DNA of 38,283 nt, taken from Myxococcales bacterium (GTDB taxonomy: Bacteria > Myxococcota_A > UBA796 > GCA-2862545). The stretch's first letter is position 1; every line of letters begins with the position of its first letter. Below, in pieces: positions 7,898 to 16,900 of this stretch. The position numbers were made by a program, and so were the translations under genes. The stretch lies in assembly GCA_019634415.1 (NCBI GenBank), contig JAHQVJ010000226.1:1-38283 (forward strand), in the 5' to 3' direction. The notes under the pieces were generated by a model. It searched no databases and was not told the origin of the DNA. It worked only from the letters and a program-made list of their open reading frames with translations.

Positions 7898-8800
7898 CTA
7901 CGGATCGATCCACGGCGGCGGGGTGAGGGACGCCACCAGGAAGTCCAGGAACGTACGCAGAGCCGCGGGAATGTGCCGACGGCTCGGGTACAGCGCGTGA
8001 AGCCAGCGCGTGTCGTTCTGCCACTCGGGCAGCACGCGCACGAGGCGACCGGTGCGAAGGGCGTCGCAGCACACCATCGCGGGCAGCTCGGCGAGCCCGA
8101 GTCCCGCCTCGCAGGCCTCCATGGCCACGGGATGGCTGTTGACCATCAGCCTGCCCCGCATCGGAATCGACGCCGTCCGCTCGCCAGGGGCATCGAGCAC
8201 CCAGATCGGGGGCACGCGGTCGGGACTGAACAGGATGCCCGCGTGCTGCCGAAGGTCGTCGGGGTGCTCGGGTGTCCCGTGTTGCTGCAGATAGGCCGGA
8301 CTGGCACAGACGTAGCTCGGTGCCGGGGCGAGTCGGCGCACGATGTGCGAGGAGGATTCGAGTCTCCCGACCCGTAGCACCAGATCGAATCCGTCCGCGA
8401 TCAGGTCCATGCGGCGCGCGGCTAGGTGCAGATCGAGCTCGACGTCCGGATACCGCCGGAGGTACTCCACCAGCAGCTCACTCAGGAAGCGCTCTCCGAG
8501 GAGCACCGAGGCGCTGAACCGCAGCAGCCCCTTCGGCTCTCGCTGATGGGTCGTCACGCTGCTGACGGCATCGTCGATGTCATCGACGATCCGCCGGCAC
8601 CGCTCGTAGAACGACCGGCCGGCCTCGGTGAGCTGGGACGTACGGGTGCTGCGCTGCAGCAAGCGCACCCCCAGGCTCGACTCCAGCTCGTCGATCCGTC
8701 GGGCCACCGTCGACTTCGACAGCTTGGTCACCCGCGCCGCGTCCACGAAGGATCCGGTTTCCACCACGCTCACGAAGATGGCTACGGCGTTGAGGTCCAT
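7898..8800 (-). CDS. LysR-family transcriptional regulator
   Basis: 300 residues, the usual length of the family. The N-terminal winged helix-turn-helix is clear: MDLNAVAIFVSVVETGSF, then AARVTKLSKSTVARRIDELE with LGVRLLQRSTR and LTEAGRSFYER. The remainder is the effector-binding domain with the family patterns GLLRFSASVLLGERFLSEL and LVVASP-like segments (YVCASPAYLQQHG, DRVPPIWVLD). The nearest relatives by pattern are the CrgA/DmlR-like LysR group. It lies directly downstream of the CDGSH protein gene (50-bp gap holding heptamer repeats), which is an obvious candidate target or co-transcribed partner. The palindromes upstream of that gene are candidate binding sites. The effector is unknown. 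The ATG at 8800 fits the canonical N-terminus. Confidence 0.93.
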   Translation of the reverse strand: MDLNAVAIFVSVVETGSFVDAARVTKLSKSTVARRIDELESSLGVRLLQRSTRTSQLTEAGRSFYERCRRIVDDIDDAVSSVTTHQREPKGLLRFSASVLLGERFLSELLVEYLRRYPDVELDLHLAARRMDLIADGFDLVLRVGRLESSSHIVRRLAPAPSYVCASPAYLQQHGTPEHPDDLRQHAGILFSPDRVPPIWVLDAPGERTASIPMRGRLMVNSHPVAMEACEAGLGLAELPAMVCCDALRTGRLVRVLPEWQNDTRWLHALYPSRRHIPAALRTFLDFLVASLTPPPWIDP

Positions 8801-8827
8801 GTGGCGATCTATCGAATTGGCGGCAGT

Positions 8828-8855
8828 GGTCAGCGGTCGGCGGTCAGTGGTCAGC
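8828..8855. repeat. Four tandem GGTCRGY heptamers
   Basis: Four head-to-tail copies occur: GGTCAGC, GGTCGGC, GGTCAGT, GGTCAGC. The last copy covers the stop codon of the CDGSH gene, and the array ends 28 bp before the LysR start. It looks like a small intergenic repeat rather than coding structure; whether it is dispersed in the genome or binds a protein cannot be told from here. Confidence 0.6.
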
Positions 8856-9480
8856 GAGGGACCTCCTCGTCGAAGTCCACTCCCCAGTGGGCGCCGCTGC
8901 AGAACGGCTTGTTGGTACTCTTCCCGCAGCGACACAGCGCGAAGTGGTCCGTCGTCGCTCCCTCGGGCAGCTCCGTGCCCACGAGCTCGGCACCGCCTCG
9001 GACGACGTAGGGACCGTTGGGGGCGAACCCGACCATGGCGTCGCCGCCGTGAATCGCGTACTCCTGGCCCGCGATGGAATAGCTCAAGGCGCCGGAGGGG
9101 CACTGGCGGATGGTGGCGCCGATCTCCTCGGGAGTGCCGGCTTCGGCGTCGACGAAGGGCTCGGTGCGAAGGCGGAAGACGGCCGGCAACCCGTCGGTGC
9201 ATCTGCCGGCGTGGGCGCACAGCCCGCGGTTGTCGTGGATGGTGATGCCGGCGGCGGCATAGCTGCTGCGCCTGTCGGGGACACGGTCCGGCTCCTTGGC
9301 GCCGGAGAAGCCGATGGCCTTGTGGGTGCCGTCGCAGAAGGGCTTGTTCTTGGACTGACCGCACCGACACAAGGCGACCGTGCCGCTGGCCTCGACGGTG
9401 CTGCCGTCGGACAAGCGCGTGATGCGGTCGACTCCGCTCACCAGGAACGGCCCGTCGGCCATGACCTCGATCTTCGTCAT
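8851..9480 (-). CDS. Iron-sulfur protein with two CDGSH motifs and a divergent Fer4 domain
   Basis: 209 residues. Two CDGSH-type [2Fe-2S] motifs frame the protein: CRCGQSKNKPFCDGTH near the N-terminus and CRCGKSTNKPFCSGAH near the C-terminus, each with the three Cys and one His that bind the cluster. Between them lies a segment like the divergent 4Fe-4S mono-cluster domain (CAHAGRCTDGLPAVFR ... IRQCPSGALSY). This triple arrangement is known in bacterial 'CDGSH iron-sulfur domain-containing' proteins of unknown redox role, probably cytoplasmic. The ATG at 9480 has GGAGA 8 bp upstream; the longer frame adds only non-homologous sequence. The LysR gene follows on the same strand. Confidence 0.9.
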   Translation of the reverse strand: MTKIEVMADGPFLVSGVDRITRLSDGSTVEASGTVALCRCGQSKNKPFCDGTHKAIGFSGAKEPDRVPDRRSSYAAAGITIHDNRGLCAHAGRCTDGLPAVFRLRTEPFVDAEAGTPEEIGATIRQCPSGALSYSIAGQEYAIHGGDAMVGFAPNGPYVVRGGAELVGTELPEGATTDHFALCRCGKSTNKPFCSGAHWGVDFDEEVPR

Positions 9481-9542
9481 TGCTCGTTCTCCACGTGCAG
9501 ACGAACCTGACACACCTCGACGGCACAGCCAGCACGCACTCC

Positions 9543-9566
9543 GGGAATCAGATTCCCAGATCTGGG
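9543..9566. promoter_or_regulatory. Two overlapping palindromes upstream of the CDGSH gene
   Basis: GGGAATC-A-GATTCCC (9543-9557) is a perfect inverted repeat with a one-base centre, and CCCAGATCTGGG (9555-9566) is a perfect 12-bp palindrome; they share CCC. They sit 63 bp upstream of the CDGSH start and 57 bp beyond the stop of the HExxH lipoprotein. They could be an operator, for example for the neighbouring LysR regulator, or two mutually exclusive RNA hairpins that end the upstream transcript. Confidence 0.45.
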
Positions 9567-9622
9567 TCGAGCCGATCCACGCCGCAGACTCCACCGCCGG
9601 AAGGACGTCCTCCCTGGATCCG

Positions 9623-10768
9623 TCAGCGCCACCGAGTCAAGACGATCCGCGCATCGTGGGAAATGGACACAGACGACAACGTGGTGTCGGCTTCACCCAC
9701 GAAGAATGCGATGCGGGCCGCCGACAGGGGCGCGCTCGACGCGAACCGCAGCGGAGGAGCTGGCTCCAGTGGGAGAGCACAGCTGTTTGCTGCAGGGCGC
9801 ATCGTCTGACCGCTCCGGCGGATCCAGACGCGCTGAAGATCGCCCGTGGGCCACGGTAGGTGCACGACCCACACCTCCGTGTCGGCCCAGGCACCCCCTG
9901 CCACCGCCTGGGGCCCCGTGATGCTCAGAGGCCACTGAGCCTCCTCGGGATCCGGGCTCGAGCACCCGATGGGATCGTCCACCACGTCGACCGTTCCGCG
10001 CTCCCCATCCACACGCAGCTGGGTGGCCGTGCCCCCGTGCATCACGTCGATGACCGTCTCACCATTGGAGCGCTCACAGGCCTGCAACGCCTCCACCCGT
10101 GCCGGATTCACCGCTGCAGGTAGATCCAGCAGGACCTCCCGATAGGCGATGTCCACCTGCGGCTGCGGCGCAGACGCGAACACGTCTTCATCGAGGTAGG
10201 CGAGACCCTCCTCCGGGGCACCCGTGCCGCAAGACGTCTCGGCGGCCGCAGCGATGACCTGCGGTCCGAGGCCACACGCGATCGCAAAGGCCTCTCGTGC
10301 CTCGTTACCTCGTTCGGGGGTGAATCGAAATGTGTCATGAAACCAGAAGAGCTCTGTATCAGGTCGACCCTTCAGCACCTGCAGATCCCACGCATGGCAC
10401 AGCTCGTGACCCACGGCCGTCTCCAAGTCCCCGTCGAAGTCGATGGAATCATCCACGACGATCTGGCGGTCCACCGTTCGATAGCGGCCTCCGGCATCTC
10501 GCAGCGCCCCGCCGATACGGATGGACGACAAGCAAACGGCCTCGGGCGAGATCGCCTGGGCGAAGGCGCTCCACGTGGACTCGACGAGACTGCGCTGGTG
10601 TGCCGTCCCACCCCGAGTTTGCACAATCGTCTCATCATCTGTGCACACCGACCCGCAGCCCACGACCGATGAAGTCGCGCAGAACGTGGCAAACATGCAG
10701 CAGATGCGTGCCCACGAACGTCTCGGCGGCAGGGTCACACATCCCCACAATCTCCTGCCAAGTTCCAT
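9623..10768 (-). CDS. Putative lipoprotein with an HExxH zinc-metallopeptidase motif
   Basis: 381 residues if the ATG at 10768 is used. The N-terminus then has a basic region (PPRRSWAR), a hydrophobic stretch (ICCMFATFCATSSVV) and a lipobox-like GC. An internal ATG at 10696 gives a shorter protein with an uncharged signal, and a GTG at 10738 is also possible. Residues 116-128 read ETAVGHELCHAWD, containing HELCH, the HExxH zinc-binding helix of gluzincin-type peptidases. A downstream Glu in GNEAREAFAIACG could be the third ligand. The rest (Cys-rich, beta-type, LRVDGERGTVDVVDD...) matches nothing I recognise. It lies 94 bp downstream of the last small ORF of the cellulose operon, so co-transcription is possible but not shown. 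Base composition here is lower in GC than in the neighbours. Confidence 0.7.
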   Translation of the reverse strand: MELGRRLWGCVTLPPRRSWARICCMFATFCATSSVVGCGSVCTDDETIVQTRGGTAHQRSLVESTWSAFAQAISPEAVCLSSIRIGGALRDAGGRYRTVDRQIVVDDSIDFDGDLETAVGHELCHAWDLQVLKGRPDTELFWFHDTFRFTPERGNEAREAFAIACGLGPQVIAAAAETSCGTGAPEEGLAYLDEDVFASAPQPQVDIAYREVLLDLPAAVNPARVEALQACERSNGETVIDVMHGGTATQLRVDGERGTVDVVDDPIGCSSPDPEEAQWPLSITGPQAVAGGAWADTEVWVVHLPWPTGDLQRVWIRRSGQTMRPAANSCALPLEPAPPLRFASSAPLSAARIAFFVGEADTTLSSVSISHDARIVLTRWR

Positions 10769-10862
10769 AGATGCCCCCCGCCAGGCGCAGGTAGCAACGT
10801 ATCAGACGAAGACCTGGAAGTGATGACGGGACCCGAAGCCTACGCTGGTGTGTCAGCGGACG

Positions 10863-11273
10863 TCACAGGTGCACTTCCCGTGGAGTACTGCACCACAGAT
10901 ACCGACGCTGTGGGGCTGCGGAAATGCGGGTTCCATCTCGGAACCGTTCGTCTGCGATCAACCCACGCTCTGTAAGCCCCAGATCTGCGTCGAGGTGGCC
11001 GCCGTTCACGACTGCTACTGGGAGGAGGGGCGGTCCGGCGGGGGCCGAGGGAACCTCTTCGGCACGGAGCTCCGCGACGGGCATGCCCCCTGCCTGGGGG
11101 GCGGAGGGCTCCACGATCGACGGTGGGGATGAATACGGAGACGGAGACGGAGACGGAGAGGGAGTGGGTGACGCGTGGACCTCGTCCGACACGTCGGAGT
11201 CGGCTTCCCATAGCCACACCGCAGCTCCCGCCAGCACGGAGAGTGCAGCCACGAAGACCAGCGCCCCCCTCAC
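10863..11273 (-). CDS. Small membrane-anchored protein with an SP repeat, unknown function
   Basis: 136 residues from a GTG at 11273 that overlaps the stop of the preceding small ORF (GTGA), so the two are translationally coupled. It opens with one hydrophobic helix (RGALVFVAALSVLAGAAVWLW), followed by an acidic spacer and a Ser-Pro repeat (SPSPSPSPS) encoded by an ACGGAG hexamer array, typical of a wall-spanning or periplasmic linker. The C-terminal 80 residues have no recognisable domain, and third-position GC falls there, so the true end of the gene is uncertain. A TonB-like or anchor role would fit the shape but is a guess. Confidence 0.5.
   Translation of the reverse strand: MRGALVFVAALSVLAGAAVWLWEADSDVSDEVHASPTPSPSPSPSPYSSPPSIVEPSAPQAGGMPVAELRAEEVPSAPAGPPLLPVAVVNGGHLDADLGLTERGLIADERFRDGTRISAAPQRRYLWCSTPREVHL
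11135..11158. repeat. Hexanucleotide tandem repeat (ACGGAG)x4
   Basis: Four exact copies of ACGGAG plus a degenerate fifth (AGGGAG, 11159-11164). On the minus strand it encodes the Ser-Pro repeat of the small membrane protein. A six-base unit changes linker length without shifting the frame. Confidence 0.8.
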
Positions 11274-11569
11274 GAGTTCCCCGCGCCGTTGTCGTCGTCG
11301 TCGGGTGGCTCGCAGGGCTTCCCCGTCACCTGCTGCCACGGGCCCGTCATGGTGAAACCGTTGAACAGGTTCTCGTCTTGTCCATTGGGTACGAACACCT
11401 TGTTGCCCTCCTCGTCCTCGAAGATGACTCCCTCGACGGTGTCACCCGTGTTCGTCGTCAGCGTTCCGGTGCCGACCTGTTTGTACATTGCACGATAGCC
11501 GTCATGGCTGAAATAGGCGTTCTTGACAGCGAACGACAACGCAGAGGGATTGACCGTCTCGACTATCAC
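11270..11569 (-). CDS. Small protein of unknown function at the end of the cellulose operon
   Basis: 99 residues from a GTG at 11569 (no ATG lies in frame between the upstream stop and the conserved-looking part). It follows the GH44 gene by 30 bp. The sequence is compact and beta-rich with balanced codon use (AVKNAYFSHDGYRAMYKQVG, GDTVEGVIFEDEEGNKVF, NLFNGFTMTGPWQQVTG). It ends in an acidic tail with DDDDN. No signal peptide or membrane segment is visible. I do not recognise the family; the small all-beta look might suit an SH3-like or OB-like fold. Its stop overlaps the GTG start of the next small ORF. Position suggests an accessory role in cellulose secretion or turnover, but that is inference only. 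Confidence 0.6.
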   Translation of the reverse strand: MIVETVNPSALSFAVKNAYFSHDGYRAMYKQVGTGTLTTNTGDTVEGVIFEDEEGNKVFVPNGQDENLFNGFTMTGPWQQVTGKPCEPPDDDDNGAGNS

Positions 11570-11599
11570 GAGCTCGGGCTCGTCCGTCGATGACTTCAG

Positions 11600-13957
11600 T
11601 CAGCCAGCCACCCGCCTCCGCGTGCTCAGCACTCCGAAGACCAGGAGCCACGCCACCGAGGGTGCTCCTGGCGAGCTACAGCCGCAGCGCCTGCCGCCTC
11701 GACTGGAGCTGCTGCCGCCCCCGCCTCCACCAGCCGCGTCGGACCCCTGTCCCGTGTCCCCGGTAGAGGCCGAGGGGGGCTCACCCACGGCTCCCAGCTG
11801 CAGCAAGACCGCGCTCGACGCCGGCACCACCACGCTGCCCGCGAACGCCTCCGTCGGATCCGGCACCACGCGCGCCCCCACCCCGCCGCCGAAGTGACGC
11901 GCGGCCACGTCGTCGTCGTCGACACCCCGCAGCTGCAGCCACAGGTCCTCGCTGCCGTGCTTGTTCACCACCACCACGCTCACCGCTCCGTCGGACCGGC
12001 GCGCCGCGACCACGCTGGCGCGATTCGGGTCCAGGGCGCCCACGTCCACGGGCAGCGACTCGTTGCCGAAGCGCAGGGCCCCCTCGCGATACAGCTCGAA
12101 GGCCGCCGCGGCGTAGCTGCCGGTGCTCGGCGCCGGCCACATCGCCGCGAACGCCAGATCCTCGCGCCCGAAGATGCCCAGCGCCTCCGCTGCCGCCAGC
12201 CCTCCCGACGGATGCTCGAAGGCCCCGAAGCTCCACTCCGACAGCCCGAGCTTCGTGCCCGGATAGTGCTCCGCGAGGAGCGCACGCATCCGCGGAATGA
12301 GCTGCACGGCGTGGGGATCGGGCTGGTCGGTGACGGGGTCGCCGCTGCCCACCCAGCTCTCGTCGACGTAGTCGGGGTCCCACAGCGACCGGGTGACCCG
12401 CAGCCGCCAGGCGTTGGTCGCGGGATCGGTGGCGGACTTCCACCCCTTTGCGATGAGGTTCTCGGGGAAGTAGTGCAGATCGAGCACGTCGAGGGTGCGC
12501 CGCCCCGAGGCCGCATCGGCAGCGGCCACCTCGTCGAGGAACCAGGGCAGGAAGTCCCCGTGGGCCGCCCGATCCGCCTCGCCGTCCGCCGCGTTCCAGT
12601 AGAACCACCAGCAGCAGCCCACCGGACCGGTCACCGGCACGTCGGGCAGCACATCCTTGGCGGCGCCCGCGAAGGCCAGGAACCGGTCGCGCTGGTCGAC
12701 GTAGCCTGCGGGCTCGGGGTGCACGCCACGATGGGTGACGTGGGCGATGTCGGTCTCGTTGCCCATGGCGAGCCAGCCGGGGGTGTGGGGCAGCAGCGGC
12801 AGCCAGTCCGCCACGTCCGTGGGCGTCCAGGGCACGGACGCATCCGACGGATCGTTGCCCAGCAGCGGCGAGCCATCGGGCAGCACGCCGTTGCCCGCAT
12901 CGGGCTCGATGGGCGCGGTGAGCTGCTGGGCTCCGTAGGCCGCCACCGAGAACTGCCAGTACTGCGTGCCGTCCGCCACCCAGTCCAAGGTGGGCACGGT
13001 GACCACGGCGGGCACGTCGGCGGGCAGCGACCCGAGCCAGTCGTCCAGCTGCACCGGCACCGGCTGGTTGAGGAAGAAGTAGTCGGCGGCCAGGTTGGTG
13101 ACCCGCGTGAAGGGGTTGTACAGCGCCCGCGCGTTTCCGCCCCAGCGCACGGCCCCCAGCCCCCACCGCTGAAGGCTCTGGGCGGGCGGCGCGCTGTCGG
13201 GGAAGTTGGCGCCATACACGGCGTCGGCGATGGTGTGGGTGGGCTGCCCGTCCACGTCTGCCCGCGCCATGGCCACGGTGCGCTCGAACACCGCGTCGTC
13301 GGTGGTGATGGTCACGGTGCCCGCCGACAGCGGCTCCAGCAGCGGCAGGTAGGTGCGCGACGGCCCCCCCGCCACCGTGGGCGCACCCAGCGGCACGACC
13401 GAGCCGGCCTGCGTCACCACCACCGTGCTCGGATCACCAGCACCCAGCAGCATCAGCTGCCGCGGAGGAGCCAGCTCCGCCCCCGTCCAGGTGCGCACGG
13501 TGGGATCGATCTGCAGCAGCTGCACGTCGTCCACCCAGACCGCACCGCCCAGGCCCGAGGTGTCCACCCAGCTGATCCGGTCGAAGGCGTAGGGCGGCAG
13601 CTCGTCGAGCGACACCACCACCTCGGTGAACCGATCCGGCGCCGGATCCAGGGGCACCCCCACCGGCGGACCATCCGCACGCCAGGCCTCGAGCCGCAGC
13701 TCCAGCCCAGGCGAGTCCGCCAGGATCCAGAACCGGATGGCGCTGGCCGTGGCCAGGCCGGACTCGCGGAACACCGACAGCCCGCCGAAGGGCCCCACCT
13801 GGCCGTACATCGCGGTGGTGCCGCGATGCACCCGATCCGTGGCCTCGAAGTCCGAGGCGGTGGTCCACGACCAGTCGTACCAGTCCTGGGCCAGCGCGTC
13901 GTCGAAGACCACCTCGTCGGCGGCCCACGAAAGCGTCGCTGCCAGCCAGACGCTCAT
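11600..13957 (-). CDS. Glycoside hydrolase family 44 protein (endoglucanase-like) with MYXO-CTERM-like tail
   Basis: 785 residues. A signal peptide (MSVWLAATLSWAADE) is followed by a carbohydrate-binding-like jelly roll (about 18-150) and a GH44 TIM barrel with its beta-sandwich (about 245-690). GH44 marks are YGANF, RWGGNARALYN (271-281), the acid/base Glu401 in MGNETD and the nucleophile Glu574 in GLSEWSFGA. The family cleaves beta-1,4-glucans such as cellulose and xyloglucan. The C-terminus has a Gly/Ser linker, CGCSSPGAP, a hydrophobic segment and RRR, a MYXO-CTERM-like signal for outer-surface anchoring. Its ATG overlaps the bcsC stop (ATGA), so the enzyme is made with the cellulose secretion channel. 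This suggests remodelling of the cell's own cellulose rather than feeding. The common NEP motif reads NET here. Confidence 0.88.
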   Translation of the reverse strand: MSVWLAATLSWAADEVVFDDALAQDWYDWSWTTASDFEATDRVHRGTTAMYGQVGPFGGLSVFRESGLATASAIRFWILADSPGLELRLEAWRADGPPVGVPLDPAPDRFTEVVVSLDELPPYAFDRISWVDTSGLGGAVWVDDVQLLQIDPTVRTWTGAELAPPRQLMLLGAGDPSTVVVTQAGSVVPLGAPTVAGGPSRTYLPLLEPLSAGTVTITTDDAVFERTVAMARADVDGQPTHTIADAVYGANFPDSAPPAQSLQRWGLGAVRWGGNARALYNPFTRVTNLAADYFFLNQPVPVQLDDWLGSLPADVPAVVTVPTLDWVADGTQYWQFSVAAYGAQQLTAPIEPDAGNGVLPDGSPLLGNDPSDASVPWTPTDVADWLPLLPHTPGWLAMGNETDIAHVTHRGVHPEPAGYVDQRDRFLAFAGAAKDVLPDVPVTGPVGCCWWFYWNAADGEADRAAHGDFLPWFLDEVAAADAASGRRTLDVLDLHYFPENLIAKGWKSATDPATNAWRLRVTRSLWDPDYVDESWVGSGDPVTDQPDPHAVQLIPRMRALLAEHYPGTKLGLSEWSFGAFEHPSGGLAAAEALGIFGREDLAFAAMWPAPSTGSYAAAAFELYREGALRFGNESLPVDVGALDPNRASVVAARRSDGAVSVVVVNKHGSEDLWLQLRGVDDDDVAARHFGGGVGARVVPDPTEAFAGSVVVPASSAVLLQLGAVGEPPSASTGDTGQGSDAAGGGGGGSSSSRGGRRCGCSSPGAPSVAWLLVFGVLSTRRRVAG

Positions 13958-16900
13958 GGACCGCAGACCATGCTGCCCGACAGCCCCGTGCCGTGGATGG
14001 GCGACACGTCGGCGTAGGAGCGGCGACCGGTCCAGCCGGGCACGTGCCCGATGCGGAAGACCACGGTGGTCTGGCTCCAGACATTGCCCATGGACTGGTT
14101 CTTGGCATCCAGGCCGACCTTCCAGGCGTCGGCCAGGGGCAGCCGCAGGCCCGCCCCCATCTCGAAGGCGCGGAACACGCCGGGCTGGAAGTAGGGAGAG
14201 GCCTCGCCCGTCATGCTCTGCACGCCGACGGCGCCCGTGGCGCAGACCTGGGTGCCACCGATGCTCGGGGTCCAGTCCACGTCGCCGCGCACCAGGCCCA
14301 CGGTGTAGCTGCGGGGGCTGAACACCCCGGCGCCGCCCACCTCGAAGCCGTCGATCTGGCGGTCGTTGGCGATCCAGGCGAAGTTGCCGCCGATCCGGAT
14401 GGTGACCACCTCGTCGCCGATGCTCTGGCCGCCCCAGGCGTCGATCTGCTGGCGTCCGTTGCGCTCCATGCCCAGGGCGTCCACGAACCCGGCGCGGAAG
14501 CGCACACCACCATCGGTGAGGTTGGGGTTGTTCATGGAGATCCAGCCCCCACCCCAGGTGCTCGACGCCATGCCGAAGCGGGTGCCCGTGGCCTCGTCGG
14601 TGGTGCCGGCCCACGACAGGAGGCTGTCGGTGACGGGCGCGCGCCCGGTGTCGGCGCCCACCGTGACGTGGGGTCCCACGGAGGCGGTGAGCTGCCCGAG
14701 CCACGTGAGGTAGTTGCCGATGGTGAAGCCCAGGGGGCTGGTGCCCACGCGCACGTCGAACCCGATGCGGCTGTGGGCGGGGCTGCGCACGCCGATGGCG
14801 GCGGACACCCCGATCTCCTCGGCTCCCCCGTTGTCGACGAGCACCGAGAGCACGTCGGCCTGCAGGCGGAAGGGACCTGCGTAGAAGTCACCGAGGGCCG
14901 CGCCCATCACAGCACTGTTGAGCAGGTTCTCCCCCACCGTGCCCGTGCGTCCCACGAACCCACCACCGACGTCGCCGTAGGGGTAGTGGTTGGAGGACAG
15001 CTCGGCGTCCAGCGCGTCGATCTCGGACTTCGACACCCGTCCCGCGAGGGCTCCGGACACCAAGGGCCCCTGATCCTCCGGCACCACCCCCGAGGGCAGC
15101 GGCACGACGGGCAGCGGCTCGATCCGACCGAACCGACGCTCCGATGCCGCCCGCGTGGTGCGGTCGCCCTCGCGCACCTCCTGCAGCGTGGACTTGGCCT
15201 GCTTGAAGCGCCCCAGGCGGCCCTGCACCTGTGCCAGGGCGATGCCGATCCGTGCGTCCGACACCTCCTCGTAGGCGTCCGCCAGCAGCCGCGCCGCCTC
15301 GCCCGGGCTCCCCAGGGCCTCCCGTGCGCTGGCGCGGCCGATCAAGGAGGGCACGTGCTCGGGCTCGCGCTCGAGCGACCGGTCGTAGATCTCGAGCGCA
15401 CGCGCGGCCAGATCCATCTCCAGGTAGCCCCCGCCGAGCAGCGCCCAGTGGTCGGGGTTGTCGGACACGGCGTCCTGCAGATCGGCGAGCTCCTGCTCCG
15501 CCTGGCGACGGCGTCCGTCCTTGGCCAGCTGCACCGCCGTCTCCACCCGCGAGGCGAACAGGGCGTTCTCCAGGGCCACCCGCGCGGGCTCGCCCCCGCC
15601 GGCGTCCAGCGCGCCCTCCATGAGCCGCACCACGTCGTTCATGCGCGACAGCTGAAGCCCTGCGTCCATCGCCACCGCCAGGGCCCGGCCGTGCTTGGGG
15701 TCCACCAGCAGGGCGCGCTCCGCCCGCTGCAGCGCCATGCCCGCCTGCCCCTGCACCAGCATCAGCGAGCCCATGGCCGCGTCGACGTGGGGCGACTCCG
15801 GGTGGCGGCTGGCCACCTGATCGAGCTGCTGCCGCGCCCGCCGCAGATCCCCCTTGAGCACCCAGTGGTCCACGTCCTGCAGCGCCTGCTGGATCTCCAT
15901 GCTGTCCTGGATCTGCCAGACGTCGACGCCGGCCCCGCGACGCCCGAGATCCTCCAGGGCGGTGCGTGCGGCGGGCAGGCGCCCGAGCTGCTGCAGCGCC
16001 GTGATCCGCCCCAGCTTCGCCGCTCGGTTGCCGTGGTCGGCCTCGATGGCGGCGTCGTAGAACGCGAGCGCCACCGAGGGCTGGGCGTGGGCCAGGTACA
16101 GCCCCGCCAGCGACGACAGCGTCCAGGTGTCGACGGCGAGCTGCAGCGACTGGCTGTAGGCCTCGAAGGCCTCCTCGTCGCGACCCATGTCCTCGTGCAG
16201 GCGATCCCCCGAGGCGCGCAGCGCGCGAGCCCGCGCCGTGCGCAGGGCCGCGTCGAGGTGCTCGTCTTCCCCTGTGGGCACGTCGTCCAGGGTGAGCTGG
16301 GCGTCGTCGGGGCGCTCCAGATCCAGCTCCGCCTGAGCCACCGCCAAGGTGAGCCAGTGATTCGCCGGATCCAGGACCCTGGCGCGGCTGTAGACCTTGT
16401 GCGCGTCGGCGGGCTTGCCGTGGCGCATCAGCGTGTCACCCAGGGCGTGCAGGATCCGAGGGTTGTCGGGGAAGCGCACCAGCAGGTCCTGGAACGCGGA
16501 GCGCACGTCGGTCTCGAGCCCGTCCCGCAGCGCATCGGTGATGCCCTGCAGCAGCTTGGCGACGGCGACGTCCTCCTGCAGCTTGCGCACCACGGGCGAC
16601 CGCAGGCGGCTGCTGGCCAGCAGCTCCTCGGCGCGCGCCACCTCCCCCTGCGCGAGCGCGATGCGCACCGCACTCTCGAAGGAGGCCACGTCGCCGGGCG
16701 CCCGCCGGTGGGCCACGAGGTAGGCCCGCTGGGCGGCGTCGAGCTGCCCCGACGCCCACAGCACACCACCGATCCCGGCGTAGTAGCCCGCCATCTGGGG
16801 CTGCAGCGCCAGTGCCGTCTGATAGTGGGCGCGTGCCTGGTCGAAGCGCTTGGCCTGCTTGTGGTGCTCCGCCACCAGAGTGTGAGCCCCGGCCAGGGCA

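Noticed and set aside
10848..11132. Cys-rich plus-strand frame opposite the small Ser-Pro membrane protein
   Set aside because: It looks protein-like over about 60 residues but has no start context or homologous pattern, and the minus-strand frame is coupled to its upstream neighbour; the call is not fully secure.
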